Positions 25,676-35,728 of a stretch of DNA of 64,000 nt are shown here, piece after piece. The notes beneath the pieces were generated by a model that did no database searches, was not told the DNA's origin, and was given only the letters and a program-made list of their open reading frames with translations. The stretch lies in NCBI GenBank assembly GCA_903905065.1, contig CAIVEW010000101.1, positions 44,353-108,352 of the forward strand, given 5' to 3'. The position numbers and the translations under genes were made by a program. Position 1 is the first letter of the stretch. Each line of letters starts with the position of its first letter. The stretch comes from an uncultured Bacteroidota bacterium. Its GTDB lineage: Bacteria; Bacteroidota; Bacteroidia; Chitinophagales; Chitinophagaceae.

Positions 25676-28600
25676 CTAATTCGCGAAAATAAACCGCAGC
25701 GTCAGGCCTGCCCGGGTGGTGGTGGTAGGGTATGAGTTGGACACGTACGGAATGGTCTGCGACCGGTCAAAGAAAAAGTGCAGCGTCAGCTTCTGCGTCA
25801 CAGAATAGTCCACAGTGGGAGAAATTCTTATCACCTTTTGCCCGCGCGATACCACACTGATATTATTTGCAAAGAAAGTATTGCTCGACTTGTCATCTCG
25901 CAGCCCGATATCCAGCTTCATGATTAGTTCATTCTTCAGCTTCTGAACGCCTAGTATTTTGAACGGCAATCTTATCCCTTTCTTACGGTATCCCACGCCG
26001 ATCACATATTCTTTGCTGGCGTTTTCGCTTATCTGGTAGTCAATGAGGCTAAGGCTTTCCATTTTAGACATCCTCACTTCAAACTTAGCGGTCAGGTGGT
26101 TTTTCAATGCCGCGTCAAATCCTATCAGCGGATTGAAAGCCTGTGAAATAGTCACGTTCGGTACCTGGAAGAAAGGAATGTAGTTGTGCGAATTGGAGTC
26201 AATAAACGATGGGAAGCCCAGGCCGAAAAGGTCGTTGAACAAGAGGTTGGAATTAAACCCATTCATAGACATAGTGCCGGTATAAGCGTGGTTAATCACA
26301 AAATTGGAGAAGTAGTTGGAGAAGAAAGGAATTTTGCTCAACCCGTTATAAGTCACTTTCCAGTTTGGCAATGGATTGTAATACTTAAATGGATTGTCCT
26401 GTATTCCTGAGTGTGTATAGTCGATCAGCGGCTCTGTGCTGGCGCTTTTGCCGGAATATGCTGCTATGAACGAAGGCACAAGCACATCCTGAGAGAACGG
26501 CCCGTAACCCTTCGTATATCCCGGGTTGCTTGGGTCTGGTATTCCATTGGTATACGGGTTGCTGAGGCCTATTCGCTGCGAAATGATGGGGCGGTTACTT
26601 AGGAACTGCTGATATATACTGGAGGTCTCATCTGTGGAATTAAACATGGAATGCAATGCCATGTAAGTAATATTAAATGACCCGGTCTCGTACGGATTGA
26701 AGTGGTTGTAAATATAGGGGCTATTCGCACCCAGGGTATCGGCGTATAATTCACTGTGCGACTTACTGAACGTTTGGGTCATCGTCAGGTCTATCCTAAA
26801 ATCTCTTTGCGGCTGTAAGGTGGCTGTGGCATTGATATTGCGGGAATACGTCTGCTGGAATTGTGCGTTGAAGAGTGAATCCCGGGTCAGCCGTCCTGCT
26901 GCTGCCTGTGCCGCAAGCCATGTTGCGTTGGGCTGGTAACCATAGACAAAATTGAAGCCCGGTGCACTCGAATAATTATTGACGCCCATAAAACGTGTAC
27001 TATCCATGTACCCCGGCAAAATGGTACCACCAGTCTGTGTGTAGTTTAGTGTCACCCTGTTTACCATAGTAAGGATATGCCCGATCACCTGCTCGGTTGG
27101 AGACAGAATGGGTACCTTTGCGCGTCTCGCTTTTCGCTTAGCTTTCTTTGCCGCCTTTTTCTTCGCTTTCTCTGCCGCCCTCTTTGCAGCGTCTTGGTCT
27201 TTCTGCACCTGTACCAGCGAGTCAAGCTGCTGATCGGTGAGGTTGGCAGTATTAATACCCGACAGCAATGAGCCGCCGCTACCGCCGCCGGTGGTGCTAC
27301 CGCCGCCAGCGCTGACTACACCAGATCCGGTACCATTGTTAGTGCTGTCCGGAAGACCACCGCCGCCTTTATTGCCGCCGCCTTTGCCACCACCCTTTAC
27401 GCCAGCGGTGCTATTACCGCCTCCGGTGTTGCCACCTGCCCCGACCACTGTGCCAGTTCCTGTGTTGCTCGCGCTGGTTCCGGTTCCACTGCCGGTACTA
27501 CTACCTGTACCCCCGCCGGTCCCGGTCCCGCTTCCATTATTGCCGCTGGTGCTGCCACCCGAGTTGCTACTGGTATTACCGCCTGAACCGCCTCCTGATC
27601 CTCCGCCTGTATTACCTCCGGCACTTCCGCTGCTGCTCCCCCCAGAACCCCCTCCGGCATTGCTACCCGTAACGCCGCCACCAGCGTTGCTACCCGAACT
27701 CCCGCTGCTTCCTGAGCCGCCACCGGTGGCATTACCTGCAGTACCCGAGCTACTGCTTCCTGAATTTCCATCGCTGTCAAAGCCGCCGCCTTTTCCTCCG
27801 CCTTTCGTTTGCCGCAGGTCTTTAACGTTTTTAGAGTTATCGGCTGGCGGGCTTACTGTGCCCGGTTTATCCCCGGGCTTGGGGGGTGCCTTGGTATTCA
27901 GTGCCTTCAAAAACCTGTTCTTATTGTATAGCTGCGTAAAGTTCAACTCGCCGGTCAGCGTTTTCGTTACCGTATTGCCGATGGTGTTGCCAAGGTCATA
28001 TGCTACCGGCTGAGCTCCCGTCCAGGAGTAGTTAGCCACATAACCCAGGCGCACGGTTATCCAGTCGGTAGCCGGCAGTTTTGCCAGCGGCACATTGTAT
28101 GAGCTGTTAAACGTTTGCACATAGGATGTAGTATGCCCGAATGTTTTTATCCTGTCCCAAAGTGAATCCTTTTTAGCCTTGGTGTCTATCAGCCCATATG
28201 GCTCATCTATACGCGAAACATTGGTGGCCGAGTAATCAAACGATAACGATTTTGTAAGTTCCCATCGCAGCGTATAAACCCGGTTCCAGTTGAACGTTTT
28301 ATAAAACGTAGGTGGTATCACATACCCGCTGCCATCATTGATATTGCGCACCTGAGTTTCCTCGTTTACACGCGTCAGGTCATTGCGCATAGCCAATGTA
28401 GATGGTAATGGATTGAAATTAAAATCCCTCACCAGTGAAAACCACTTCGACTTGGACCGGACAAATCGCTTGAATGGTTCAATCGGTTTAGTCTTAATTG
28501 CGTAGGTATAACCCAGCCCGAATTTTTGTGTGGACAAGTTATCAGCGGCTATGTTCGGGTTGTGCTTTAGCTGGTCGTTGTAGGAGTAGCTGAAATCAAA

Positions 28601-31600
28601 ATTCTTGATGCTCCATAACTTTCGTGGTTTGCTTGTCGTTCCGGTGGGGGTGTTTCCTAATATCTTTACATTGGTAAAGTTGAAGCTCTTGATAGAAGTA
28701 AAATCCTGGGTGGCTCTCCTTATAGAGTCCCGGGCAGCGGCAGACCGCGCTTTTGCCATCTCGTCGCTTATCAGTACGTCTTCGTCATTAGGGTCATACT
28801 TCGGGTTGCTGACATTTTGCGTATAACCCGCAAAAAATGGCAATTGCACACCCCAGCTTTTCGGCATCAGCTTACCCAGTTGCAGGTTGGTTGATGTGTT
28901 GTACTGGGTATATTCGTCCTGCGACCGCTGCTCAATTTTCTGGTCAATATTTCCATAGCCTGCTGTATGCATACTACCCGAAAGATTCACATTGCCCAGA
29001 TCTGCAAGTTGCACGGCCATTTTTCCGGCAGCTGCATACCCTGCATGGTCGTTGATGCCCGCCATTCTCAACTCGTCAAACCATACCTCTGTGCATTTTG
29101 GTAATCCGTCGTCACCTTGTGAGGTACTTGTTTTCTTAGGGTTCAGCACACCGAGCATTACATCCTTGGCGCCGCCTATATTGGGGTTGCCCACTACGAC
29201 TATCGTGTTCCCTTTTGAGTCTGTTGAATAATATGGCACATAGGTGGTCCATCCAAGTGCATCACGTTTCTTTTTTGCATCTACGAGATCCTGTAGCACA
29301 ATGTCCATTTCATTGGAGCCGGGCCAGATGATATCTGCTGACGCTGCGTTTGGCGGCGTTATTGCCAGCGGCATACGGTACTCGTAATAGTTGTTTGTGA
29401 AGTCGCTGCCTATCCGTATGAAAGCATCCACATCGGCGTCCCTTACCACAGGTGACCCTACCACGGTCTCCGCGTGTATGAACATGCGCAGGTAGGTAAA
29501 CTGGCGCATGTCCACATCCACTTCCTTGTATACTGCGCGTGCATCGCCATCCTGGAGTGCGCAGGTTTTCAGCGACAGTGATCTTTCGTTCAGCTGAACG
29601 GTCTGCCCTGCGGATACTGTCGTAAGCTGGCGGGTCACACCTGGGGGAATCACATATGGTATGGGAAACCGGGAGCCGTTTTCTTCAATATCCACCGAGG
29701 TCACCGTAAAGTCGGTAAGGCCTGCGTTCTGCTGTGGCAGCGCCTCTCCCGGTGTCGTCAACGAGTAGTTATAATTGCGCCATTGGTTACGCCCAAGTTC
29801 CAGTGTGGCAAAACGAAGGAACGTACTGTCCTGCCAGCCGCTCATAAACATGCGCAAGAAGCGTATGGACCTGAAGTCGCCGATGCCACCCACTTTATGG
29901 TCGTAATTCTCGATCGGTATCTTGAACTGGTACCACCTTTCAGAGTCAGAATTGCCGTTTGGCAGCTTCACAAAGCTGGTTTGTATGTTAATGATGTTGT
30001 TCGTGCCCACCTGCATACCGGGAGTCATATCCACACGGTACTGGAAATAACTTTCGCCTTCATTAAGTGTATTGTCCCTGTTTATGTCTTCCGACTCGGG
30101 GATGGTGGTTTCTGATGTGGCGTAGGTTGCGTTAGGGTCTGTTATCGGTGAGTTGCCCTGCGGGCTGTTGTATCGTTTGTACCGTTCCAGCACATAAGCA
30201 CCAATGCCATTATTTGCAGCGTCAAAATCAGAGCCGCGATAATAGTGGTAGTTATCATTAGATGGGTCATTGAATACCTGCTGGTATGCCGGATTAGCAG
30301 CTCCCAGTTTCAGGCGAAGTGAAGTAAGAAATGCCGCAAATTTCTTTTGCTCGGTCAGTTGGCCCGGTATAGAAGACGTATCCGGCAGCCCGTCATAACC
30401 TACGTCCTGCAATGCACGTGCGGTGTTATCATTGTCGAATGCGCGTGTTATCTGCTGCTCAAATTTCGGTACATAGCCCCATATGGTAGTATCCAGTTTT
30501 GTTCCATCGAAAGGAGAGGGGATACCATTCTCGAAAAATAGCCTGGAGTCTTTAAGTATATCCTCTGACACATCACCAAGGTTAAAGTAGAGTGAACCAC
30601 CCGGAGATGTAGGGTTGTTAATAAAGGGGTCCATCACCCAAAACTGGATGTATTCCACGTTCGATGCCTCAAAGTCAGTGTTATCTATCGGCCGCGTCAA
30701 TCCACCCCAACGGTTTTGGGGATTGACCAGCGTACCGTCGGTGTTGACGCCTGCAGAATATTGGTCGGCAGTTACCGTAAAATTGTAAGGGCCTCTTTCC
30801 TTAGGGAAATAGCCAAGGTCAAAAGTAGGCAGTGCATTTTGCAGCGCCGCGTTCTGCTGGTAGGGGAACACGTCCTGCGCCGATATCATGCGTATATAGT
30901 GCTGGTTCGGGTCCTTGCTCACATAGGCAGGCACCGTCGATCCGGGATCTACCAGCGTGGGCTCTATCGTGTACCAGGCTATCCGCGCCCTGTTTTCTCC
31001 ATTCGTTAGTTGGTCATCAAGTTGCGATTCCGGGAACAACACCCGCGCATTCTTGTCTACAGCACCAAACGGCGTAGAAGCCAACGACCAGGCCTGTGCC
31101 GGGAACTTCAGGTCGTAGGCGCTGCTGGTACCCTCAAAATTATCTATGTATACAGATCCCTCCGGGTCCAGCGCATCTATCTGTTTTGGGTGGCCCGGCA
31201 GCAGGGCGGCTACTTCCAGGTTTCCGTTCAGGAACGATGGAGCCGTAGTGGAATAGATAGGCAGCTTGTCCAGTGCCCGTGTTAGGGCAGGTACTTCCGT
31301 CTGGTAATTTCCATCAAGGCCCAACACCGTATTTTTTATCGGGTCATCGCCATAGGAGACCTGCTGGGTAAAGGGCCGCTCATTGAGCCGCATGATGGTA
31401 CCGCCCAGGGTAAGGTTTTTATTCACATAGTAGTCCAGCCGCGCAGCCATAAAATTTTGCTGCTGGAAACCGAATGTAGCATTATCCTCGTACTGGATAT
31501 TGATCGGCACACCGGAGTTGAGTATCCCGGTATTGATTATCTTCAGTCGCCCGAGCCCATAGTCGATCGTATAGTCCTGGTTTTCCACAAGCCGGGTGCC

Positions 31601-33673
31601 ACCCGCAGTCACTGACACAGATCCCTGCGGAATATTAAATCCTCCCAAAAATATCTCGGACGATGATGACGATTTATACGAGCCCCGCATAATGTACCTG
31701 TCTGTAGATTGTTGCTGTTGTGCAACAGTTTTCGTGGAGTCATACAGTACCTGGAAAAGATACTTTCGCGAGAGTATAGGGTCGGGTGAATTGCTCTTGG
31801 TCGAATCAGTTACCGCGCCTGCCAGGTCTTTGCCAAACGGCTCCAGTACCGGGAAAATGATCTTACCCTGCTGTGTATTTATCGTGATACCTTCCACAAA
31901 GTCAAAGACACCGTCCGGCGATAATTCACCGCGGGCGTTCAGCCTGTCCAGGTTCAGCAAGGTAAGAAAGGGAACCCCTTCATCATGTCCTTCCGGCATA
32001 TACCTGCGTTCACCGCCGCCCGGATCCTGGTATAAAATGTTCAGCGTAAAGTTATCCTTCGATACCCCAAAGCCTCCGAGCGAATATACGTTCTTCATCA
32101 TCAGGTTCCACACGGGCAGCGTCGGCCGCGCTGAGGTACCCTTCATCAGTTTCAGGAACAGTACTTTAGGGTTTGTGGTATCCGGCGGCAGGTCTTCGGC
32201 AAACTCTCCCACCTGGTAAACTTTACCCCTGTAGGTATAACGGTACGCCACGCCCAGCACATCATCTGAGTTGAGCTGCGTATTCAGCATGATATATCCA
32301 AGCTGCGCGTTGAAAGTGAATTCAGTTGGCGCCAGCTCGCGGGCGGTGGTACGTTCAAAATCCTGGCCCTGTGTCAGGCCCAGCCCCACAGCCGCATTTG
32401 TCGCCGACCGCTGCAGGCGTCCGCTGGGGTTTTGTACCAGTTCCGTATACAGTTTGTTGGCCCTGTTGTCCGGCAGCCCGCCGCGTATGCCACTGTTGGG
32501 GTCCGTAAATTGCGACAGGTAGGGGTTTGCTTCGCCCAGGTCCATAAAACACAGCACATCGCGCACCCCGTTTACTGCGCCCGTACGGTTCGTCACCCAC
32601 ACTTCCACTTTATTGATGGTGACCAGCGAATTGATCACCGGGAAATCTGCCAGCGCCTTGTTGTAGTTGTTATGAAAGTATTGCGCCAGCAGGAAGTCTT
32701 TGTTCTCATCATAGTTATCCGCCTTTATGGCTATCTGCTGCGACTGCGCACCCCCCTGCACGGTAAGGCTCTTGCGCTGCGATTTTTGCTGTGATAAAAC
32801 GGCCGTAACCCACAACTTACCGAACTGCAGCTTGGTCTTCAGTCCAAACAACGATTGCACGCCGCTGATGAGGTTACTCTTTAGCGGGAAGCTGATGTTC
32901 CCAGCTTCTATTTTTTTCAGCATCTCGTCTTCCTTGCCGCTGTAGTCAAGCTTCTGCACGTTCTGGTAATCGAATGTCGCCTTGGTATTGTTGCTGATAT
33001 TCAGTTTCAGTTTATCACCTACCTGTGCCAGCAGGTTGATGTTCATCTGCATGTCGAAATCAAAAACGCCATACTTCTGCGCCCGCTGCGTGAGCGTAGG
33101 GTTTTTAATGTCCTGCCAGTTACCGCCAAACGTTACATCCACATTACCTTGCGGTTTCACCGATATGGTATTGCTCCCGAAGATGCGGTCGAACAAACCC
33201 TCTTTGTACATCTGGGGCAGCTCAGGAGTTTTATTAAACAGCATCAGCGCATCTAGCCGGCGCGCCCAATACGCATCCTCATCCTGTTGTCCCTGGTACT
33301 TCATGTATTCACCAAGGTTCAGGTAAGTCGGGTTGCGTAGATATTCGTTGCCTATCTTGTCGTTAAAATAGTACCGGTTAGAATCGGGCTCATACTCCAC
33401 ATTGCTTTTTTCATTTTTCGGGTCGGCCAGGTCCAGGCTTCGCGGACGTTTGTAGTCTGTAATCGGGTCACCGGTTTTGTCATGCAGCGGAAAGTGCAGG
33501 GAATCGTTGATGTCATTGAGTTGAGGAGGGGTAGGTTTTTTGGTAGCAGGGGTATCGGCAGGTTCATAAAAATCAAAACGTATGCGGAAGCCCCTCGCCC
33601 CGGCACTCGCAATTACGAATACCAGGATGATAAAAAGCAATATTTTATATCCAAAATTACCTTGGCCCTTCAA
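25676..33673 (-). CDS. sprA: SprA, T9SS outer-membrane translocon
   Basis: 2,665 residues, longer than typical SprA (about 2,400). An N-terminal signal segment (YKILLFIILVFVIASAGA) precedes a very large beta-barrel protein that forms the T9SS conduit; it ends in a beta strand with a terminal aromatic-type signature (GLTLRFIFAN). The extra length is mainly a Gly/Ser-rich low-complexity insert at about residues 1957-2139, followed by a Lys/Arg/Ala stretch near 2155-2187. Start: TTG at 33673, placed 7 bases after AAGGAG; no in-frame ATG fits. It follows ruvA, the gene order seen in other Bacteroidota. Required for secreting cargo such as those at 2-3739, 34584-39800, 46054-47625 and 63016-63900, and for gliding where present. 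Confidence 0.95.
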   Translation of the reverse strand: MKGQGNFGYKILLFIILVFVIASAGARGFRIRFDFYEPADTPATKKPTPPQLNDINDSLHFPLHDKTGDPITDYKRPRSLDLADPKNEKSNVEYEPDSNRYYFNDKIGNEYLRNPTYLNLGEYMKYQGQQDEDAYWARRLDALMLFNKTPELPQMYKEGLFDRIFGSNTISVKPQGNVDVTFGGNWQDIKNPTLTQRAQKYGVFDFDMQMNINLLAQVGDKLKLNISNNTKATFDYQNVQKLDYSGKEDEMLKKIEAGNISFPLKSNLISGVQSLFGLKTKLQFGKLWVTAVLSQQKSQRKSLTVQGGAQSQQIAIKADNYDENKDFLLAQYFHNNYNKALADFPVINSLVTINKVEVWVTNRTGAVNGVRDVLCFMDLGEANPYLSQFTDPNSGIRGGLPDNRANKLYTELVQNPSGRLQRSATNAAVGLGLTQGQDFERTTARELAPTEFTFNAQLGYIMLNTQLNSDDVLGVAYRYTYRGKVYQVGEFAEDLPPDTTNPKVLFLKLMKGTSARPTLPVWNLMMKNVYSLGGFGVSKDNFTLNILYQDPGGGERRYMPEGHDEGVPFLTLLNLDRLNARGELSPDGVFDFVEGITINTQQGKIIFPVLEPFGKDLAGAVTDSTKSNSPDPILSRKYLFQVLYDSTKTVAQQQQSTDRYIMRGSYKSSSSSEIFLGGFNIPQGSVSVTAGGTRLVENQDYTIDYGLGRLKIINTGILNSGVPINIQYEDNATFGFQQQNFMAARLDYYVNKNLTLGGTIMRLNERPFTQQVSYGDDPIKNTVLGLDGNYQTEVPALTRALDKLPIYSTTAPSFLNGNLEVAALLPGHPKQIDALDPEGSVYIDNFEGTSSAYDLKFPAQAWSLASTPFGAVDKNARVLFPESQLDDQLTNGENRARIAWYTIEPTLVDPGSTVPAYVSKDPNQHYIRMISAQDVFPYQQNAALQNALPTFDLGYFPKERGPYNFTVTADQYSAGVNTDGTLVNPQNRWGGLTRPIDNTDFEASNVEYIQFWVMDPFINNPTSPGGSLYFNLGDVSEDILKDSRLFFENGIPSPFDGTKLDTTIWGYVPKFEQQITRAFDNDNTARALQDVGYDGLPDTSSIPGQLTEQKKFAAFLTSLRLKLGAANPAYQQVFNDPSNDNYHYYRGSDFDAANNGIGAYVLERYKRYNSPQGNSPITDPNATYATSETTIPESEDINRDNTLNEGESYFQYRVDMTPGMQVGTNNIINIQTSFVKLPNGNSDSERWYQFKIPIENYDHKVGGIGDFRSIRFLRMFMSGWQDSTFLRFATLELGRNQWRNYNYSLTTPGEALPQQNAGLTDFTVTSVDIEENGSRFPIPYVIPPGVTRQLTTVSAGQTVQLNERSLSLKTCALQDGDARAVYKEVDVDMRQFTYLRMFIHAETVVGSPVVRDADVDAFIRIGSDFTNNYYEYRMPLAITPPNAASADIIWPGSNEMDIVLQDLVDAKKKRDALGWTTYVPYYSTDSKGNTIVVVGNPNIGGAKDVMLGVLNPKKTSTSQGDDGLPKCTEVWFDELRMAGINDHAGYAAAGKMAVQLADLGNVNLSGSMHTAGYGNIDQKIEQRSQDEYTQYNTSTNLQLGKLMPKSWGVQLPFFAGYTQNVSNPKYDPNDEDVLISDEMAKARSAAARDSIRRATQDFTSIKSFNFTNVKILGNTPTGTTSKPRKLWSIKNFDFSYSYNDQLKHNPNIAADNLSTQKFGLGYTYAIKTKPIEPFKRFVRSKSKWFSLVRDFNFNPLPSTLAMRNDLTRVNEETQVRNINDGSGYVIPPTFYKTFNWNRVYTLRWELTKSLSFDYSATNVSRIDEPYGLIDTKAKKDSLWDRIKTFGHTTSYVQTFNSSYNVPLAKLPATDWITVRLGYVANYSWTGAQPVAYDLGNTIGNTVTKTLTGELNFTQLYNKNRFLKALNTKAPPKPGDKPGTVSPPADNSKNVKDLRQTKGGGKGGGFDSDGNSGSSSSGTAGNATGGGSGSSGSSGSNAGGGVTGSNAGGGSGGSSSGSAGGNTGGGSGGGSGGNTSSNSGGSTSGNNGSGTGTGGGTGSSTGSGTGTSASNTGTGTVVGAGGNTGGGNSTAGVKGGGKGGGNKGGGGLPDSTNNGTGSGVVSAGGGSTTGGGSGGSLLSGINTANLTDQQLDSLVQVQKDQDAAKRAAEKAKKKAAKKAKRKARRAKVPILSPTEQVIGHILTMVNRVTLNYTQTGGTILPGYMDSTRFMGVNNYSSAPGFNFVYGYQPNATWLAAQAAAGRLTRDSLFNAQFQQTYSRNINATATLQPQRDFRIDLTMTQTFSKSHSELYADTLGANSPYIYNHFNPYETGSFNITYMALHSMFNSTDETSSIYQQFLSNRPIISQRIGLSNPYTNGIPDPSNPGYTKGYGPFSQDVLVPSFIAAYSGKSASTEPLIDYTHSGIQDNPFKYYNPLPNWKVTYNGLSKIPFFSNYFSNFVINHAYTGTMSMNGFNSNLLFNDLFGLGFPSFIDSNSHNYIPFFQVPNVTISQAFNPLIGFDAALKNHLTAKFEVRMSKMESLSLIDYQISENASKEYVIGVGYRKKGIRLPFKILGVQKLKNELIMKLDIGLRDDKSSNTFFANNISVVSRGQKVIRISPTVDYSVTQKLTLHFFFDRSQTIPYVSNSYPTTTTRAGLTLRFIFAN

Positions 33674-33695
33674 TGTTTTTCTCCTTTATATTAAA

Positions 33696-33729
33696 CAAAG
33701 GAATAAAATAAAAATATTTTATTCCTTTG
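33696..33729. repeat. Perfect 15-bp inverted repeat before sprA
   Basis: CAAAGGAATAAAATA (33696-33710) and its exact complement (33715-33729) flank an AAAA loop. It ends 23 bases upstream of the sprA TTG, 8 bases from its ribosome binding site. No U tract follows, so a 5'-leader hairpin controlling sprA is as likely as a ruvA terminator. Confidence 0.6.
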
Positions 33730-33807
33730 CGCTCTTATTTATAATAAATAATGTGGGTTCCTGGAAGCGCTACTGAAGCGCGTTTCGGCGCATTGCACAC
33801 CTTATTT

Positions 33808-34386
33808 TTACAAAGCCCGAAGCGCTTGTTTAATAAGCTCCTCTACACTCAATGAAGACGCATTGTTTATTTTCTTTATGGCACCTTCAGCCACCGCGCG
33901 ATTTATACCAAGATTTACCAATGCTATTAACGCATCTTCCTGCATTGTATTGTGCACTACAGGCGACGATCCTGATGTATTTTTCGATTTTAATAGCTTG
34001 CCTTTTAGTTCTAATATGATGCGCTGGGCTGTCTTTGCACCTATGCCTTTCACCCGTTCCAGCGTCTTGGCATCCTCGCCTGAAACCGCCCGCTCCAGCT
34101 CACCCGTATTAAGAGACGACAATATGATGCGCGCTGTGGCAGCTCCTACGCCGCTTATATTGAGTAGTTGACGAAAAGTGGCGCGTTCTTCCTCATCTGC
34201 GAAGCCATATAACACCCATGCATCCTCACGCACCTGCAGGTGTGTAAACAAGCGGCATTTTTCCACGGGTTGTATCATTGCGTAGGTCTGCAGTGTTATC
34301 TGCAGCTCATACCCAACGCCGTGCACATCCATATACACCACAGATGGCGATTTATATACCAGCGGCCCTTCTAAATACGCAAACAT
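33808..34386 (-). CDS. ruvA: Holliday junction branch migration protein RuvA
   Basis: 192 residues. N-terminal OB fold (MFAYLEGPLVYKSPSVVYMD, GVGYELQI), two helix-hairpin-helix motifs (LLNISGVGAATARIILS and VKGIGAKTAQRIILELKGK), and a C-terminal UBA-like domain III (DALIALVNLGI). RuvA tetramers bind Holliday junctions and load the RuvB motor. No ruvB or ruvC nearby; the partner is sprA, as in other Bacteroidota. Confidence 0.97.
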   Translation of the reverse strand: MFAYLEGPLVYKSPSVVYMDVHGVGYELQITLQTYAMIQPVEKCRLFTHLQVREDAWVLYGFADEEERATFRQLLNISGVGAATARIILSSLNTGELERAVSGEDAKTLERVKGIGAKTAQRIILELKGKLLKSKNTSGSSPVVHNTMQEDALIALVNLGINRAVAEGAIKKINNASSLSVEELIKQALRAL

Positions 34387-34458
34387 TTCAAAGTAAAAAT
34401 TAAAAAATAAAAAGTAAAAAACGGTCCCGTTCTATCACGCGGGTTATTGTATTTTAAT

Positions 34459-34482
34459 AAAAAAGGTATGATTGCTCATACC
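34459..34482 (-). terminator. Intrinsic terminator of the T9SS cargo gene
   Basis: On the minus strand, GGTATGA-GCAA-TCATACC (34465-34482) is followed by T6 (34459-34464): a 7-bp stem with a 4-base loop. It lies about 100 bases past the stop of the gene at 34584-35534. Confidence 0.7.
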
Positions 34483-34583
34483 GCCGGAAAGATACAAAAA
34501 GATCGGGAGTTTGGGAGCGACATACAAATAGCGATAAGTGTTAGGGTTGGGGTTGTATTTTTTTCTGTACTTACGGAAGAGTG

Positions 34584-35534
34584 TCACAGCTTCATCAGTT
34601 TTTGTATCGTTCTTTCCCTGGTTAAAGGGTTGATGATCTGCACAAAATATATCTCGGGTGGGAGGTTAGCAACGTCGATTTTCTCTACATCCTTTTGGGC
34701 TGTTACCCCGGTTCGTATTTGCCCCGCAGTATTATAAAGGGTTATTTTGCTGCCTGGCACAACTTGAATATTTACTTCATCGGTGGCAGGGTCTGGCCAC
34801 ACCTTAATGCCACTCGTTGCTACTATTTCAGGAACTTTTAATGGGGCGCAGTCGTTAATAAAGTGAGCGGTATCTCCATAGCTGGGATAAATATAGGGTA
34901 GGTCTATAGCTGGAGAATCCCACATAACGCCTGCGCCTGTAGAAAAACAAAACAGCATTTCCGCATCATGAATATGGTAACTGTCATATATGTTGCAAAC
35001 CGGATCATAGACACTACCGATTCCTTCTATATAAGTCTGGAACGGATTATAGCCAATATCATGAATATAAAATGTGTCAATTTCAATCAGTGAAAAGACC
35101 TTGTGATATACACCTCTGATAAGGATGGAATCAACCCATATCACACTGTCAATATAGGGATAATAGGAATATGGATGTCTGTATCCATAAGTAAAATGAA
35201 TAGTATCTCCAGCGTGCAAATTATAGTTGTATAATACTCTATCACTGTCGCTGCTTCCGGGAAATCCTGGATTTATATACACGACTCCACCAATGGTGTC
35301 TTCTCTTACAAAATACACTCCGGGCGCACCTATATACTCACTCAAATAATAATATGTATATAGTCCATTATAGAAACTACCTGAGTAATAGTAGTACGGT
35401 GTTCCAGATATGCCAGCATTATCATCTTTAAAATGGGTGAACCATGTATTTGTTGTATCTGTAAAATATATTTTTTGGGCGAAGGCAGGTTTGATACTTA
35501 GTGTCAATAACACAACGAAAAAGACTTTTTTCAT
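34584..35534 (-). CDS. T9SS type A cargo, Tyr-rich secreted protein
   Basis: 316 residues. Sec signal peptide MKKVFFVVLLTLSIKPAFAQ. The mature part is rich in Tyr/Asp/Ser with short repeating turn motifs and no recognised domain. The last ~75 residues form a type A sorting domain (IKVWPDPATDEVNIQV, ITLYNTAGQI, PPEIYFVQI), with Asp in place of the usual Asn of the WPNP motif. Expected to be exported through SprA and anchored or released at the surface. Function unknown. Confidence 0.85.
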   Translation of the reverse strand: MKKVFFVVLLTLSIKPAFAQKIYFTDTTNTWFTHFKDDNAGISGTPYYYYSGSFYNGLYTYYYLSEYIGAPGVYFVREDTIGGVVYINPGFPGSSDSDRVLYNYNLHAGDTIHFTYGYRHPYSYYPYIDSVIWVDSILIRGVYHKVFSLIEIDTFYIHDIGYNPFQTYIEGIGSVYDPVCNIYDSYHIHDAEMLFCFSTGAGVMWDSPAIDLPYIYPSYGDTAHFINDCAPLKVPEIVATSGIKVWPDPATDEVNIQVVPGSKITLYNTAGQIRTGVTAQKDVEKIDVANLPPEIYFVQIINPLTRERTIQKLMKL

Positions 35535-35631
35535 AAAGGGGTAGGTAGCTGAGAAATAAAGTTAAAAGAATGTTCGTGCATTGACGTGTATTTATTTTGA
35601 GCGGCTATTTTTATTTGGAAGATGCGATAAC

Positions 35632-35660
35632 AAAAAAGCGGGCTCCCGAAGAAGCCCGCC
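35632..35660 (-). terminator. Intrinsic terminator
   Basis: GCGGGCT (35638-35644) pairs with AGCCCGC (35653-35659); on the minus strand the stem is followed by T6 (35632-35637). It sits about 70 bases downstream of the minus-strand gene at 35729-36862. Confidence 0.85.
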
Positions 35661-35728
35661 CAATAGAATAGTTTCAAAAAAAGTAAGAATCAAGATAATC
35701 CTATAACCCTTGAATCAAGGTTCAGACA

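Noticed and set aside
27237..28013. Long proline-rich open frame on the plus strand
   Set aside because: It is the antisense shadow of the Gly/Ser-rich insert of SprA; no start context or family similarity.
34465..34482. TGA-N4-TCA palindrome as another Crp/Fnr operator
   Set aside because: Spacing between TGA and TCA is 4, not 6, and it is a stem followed by a T run, so it is a terminator.
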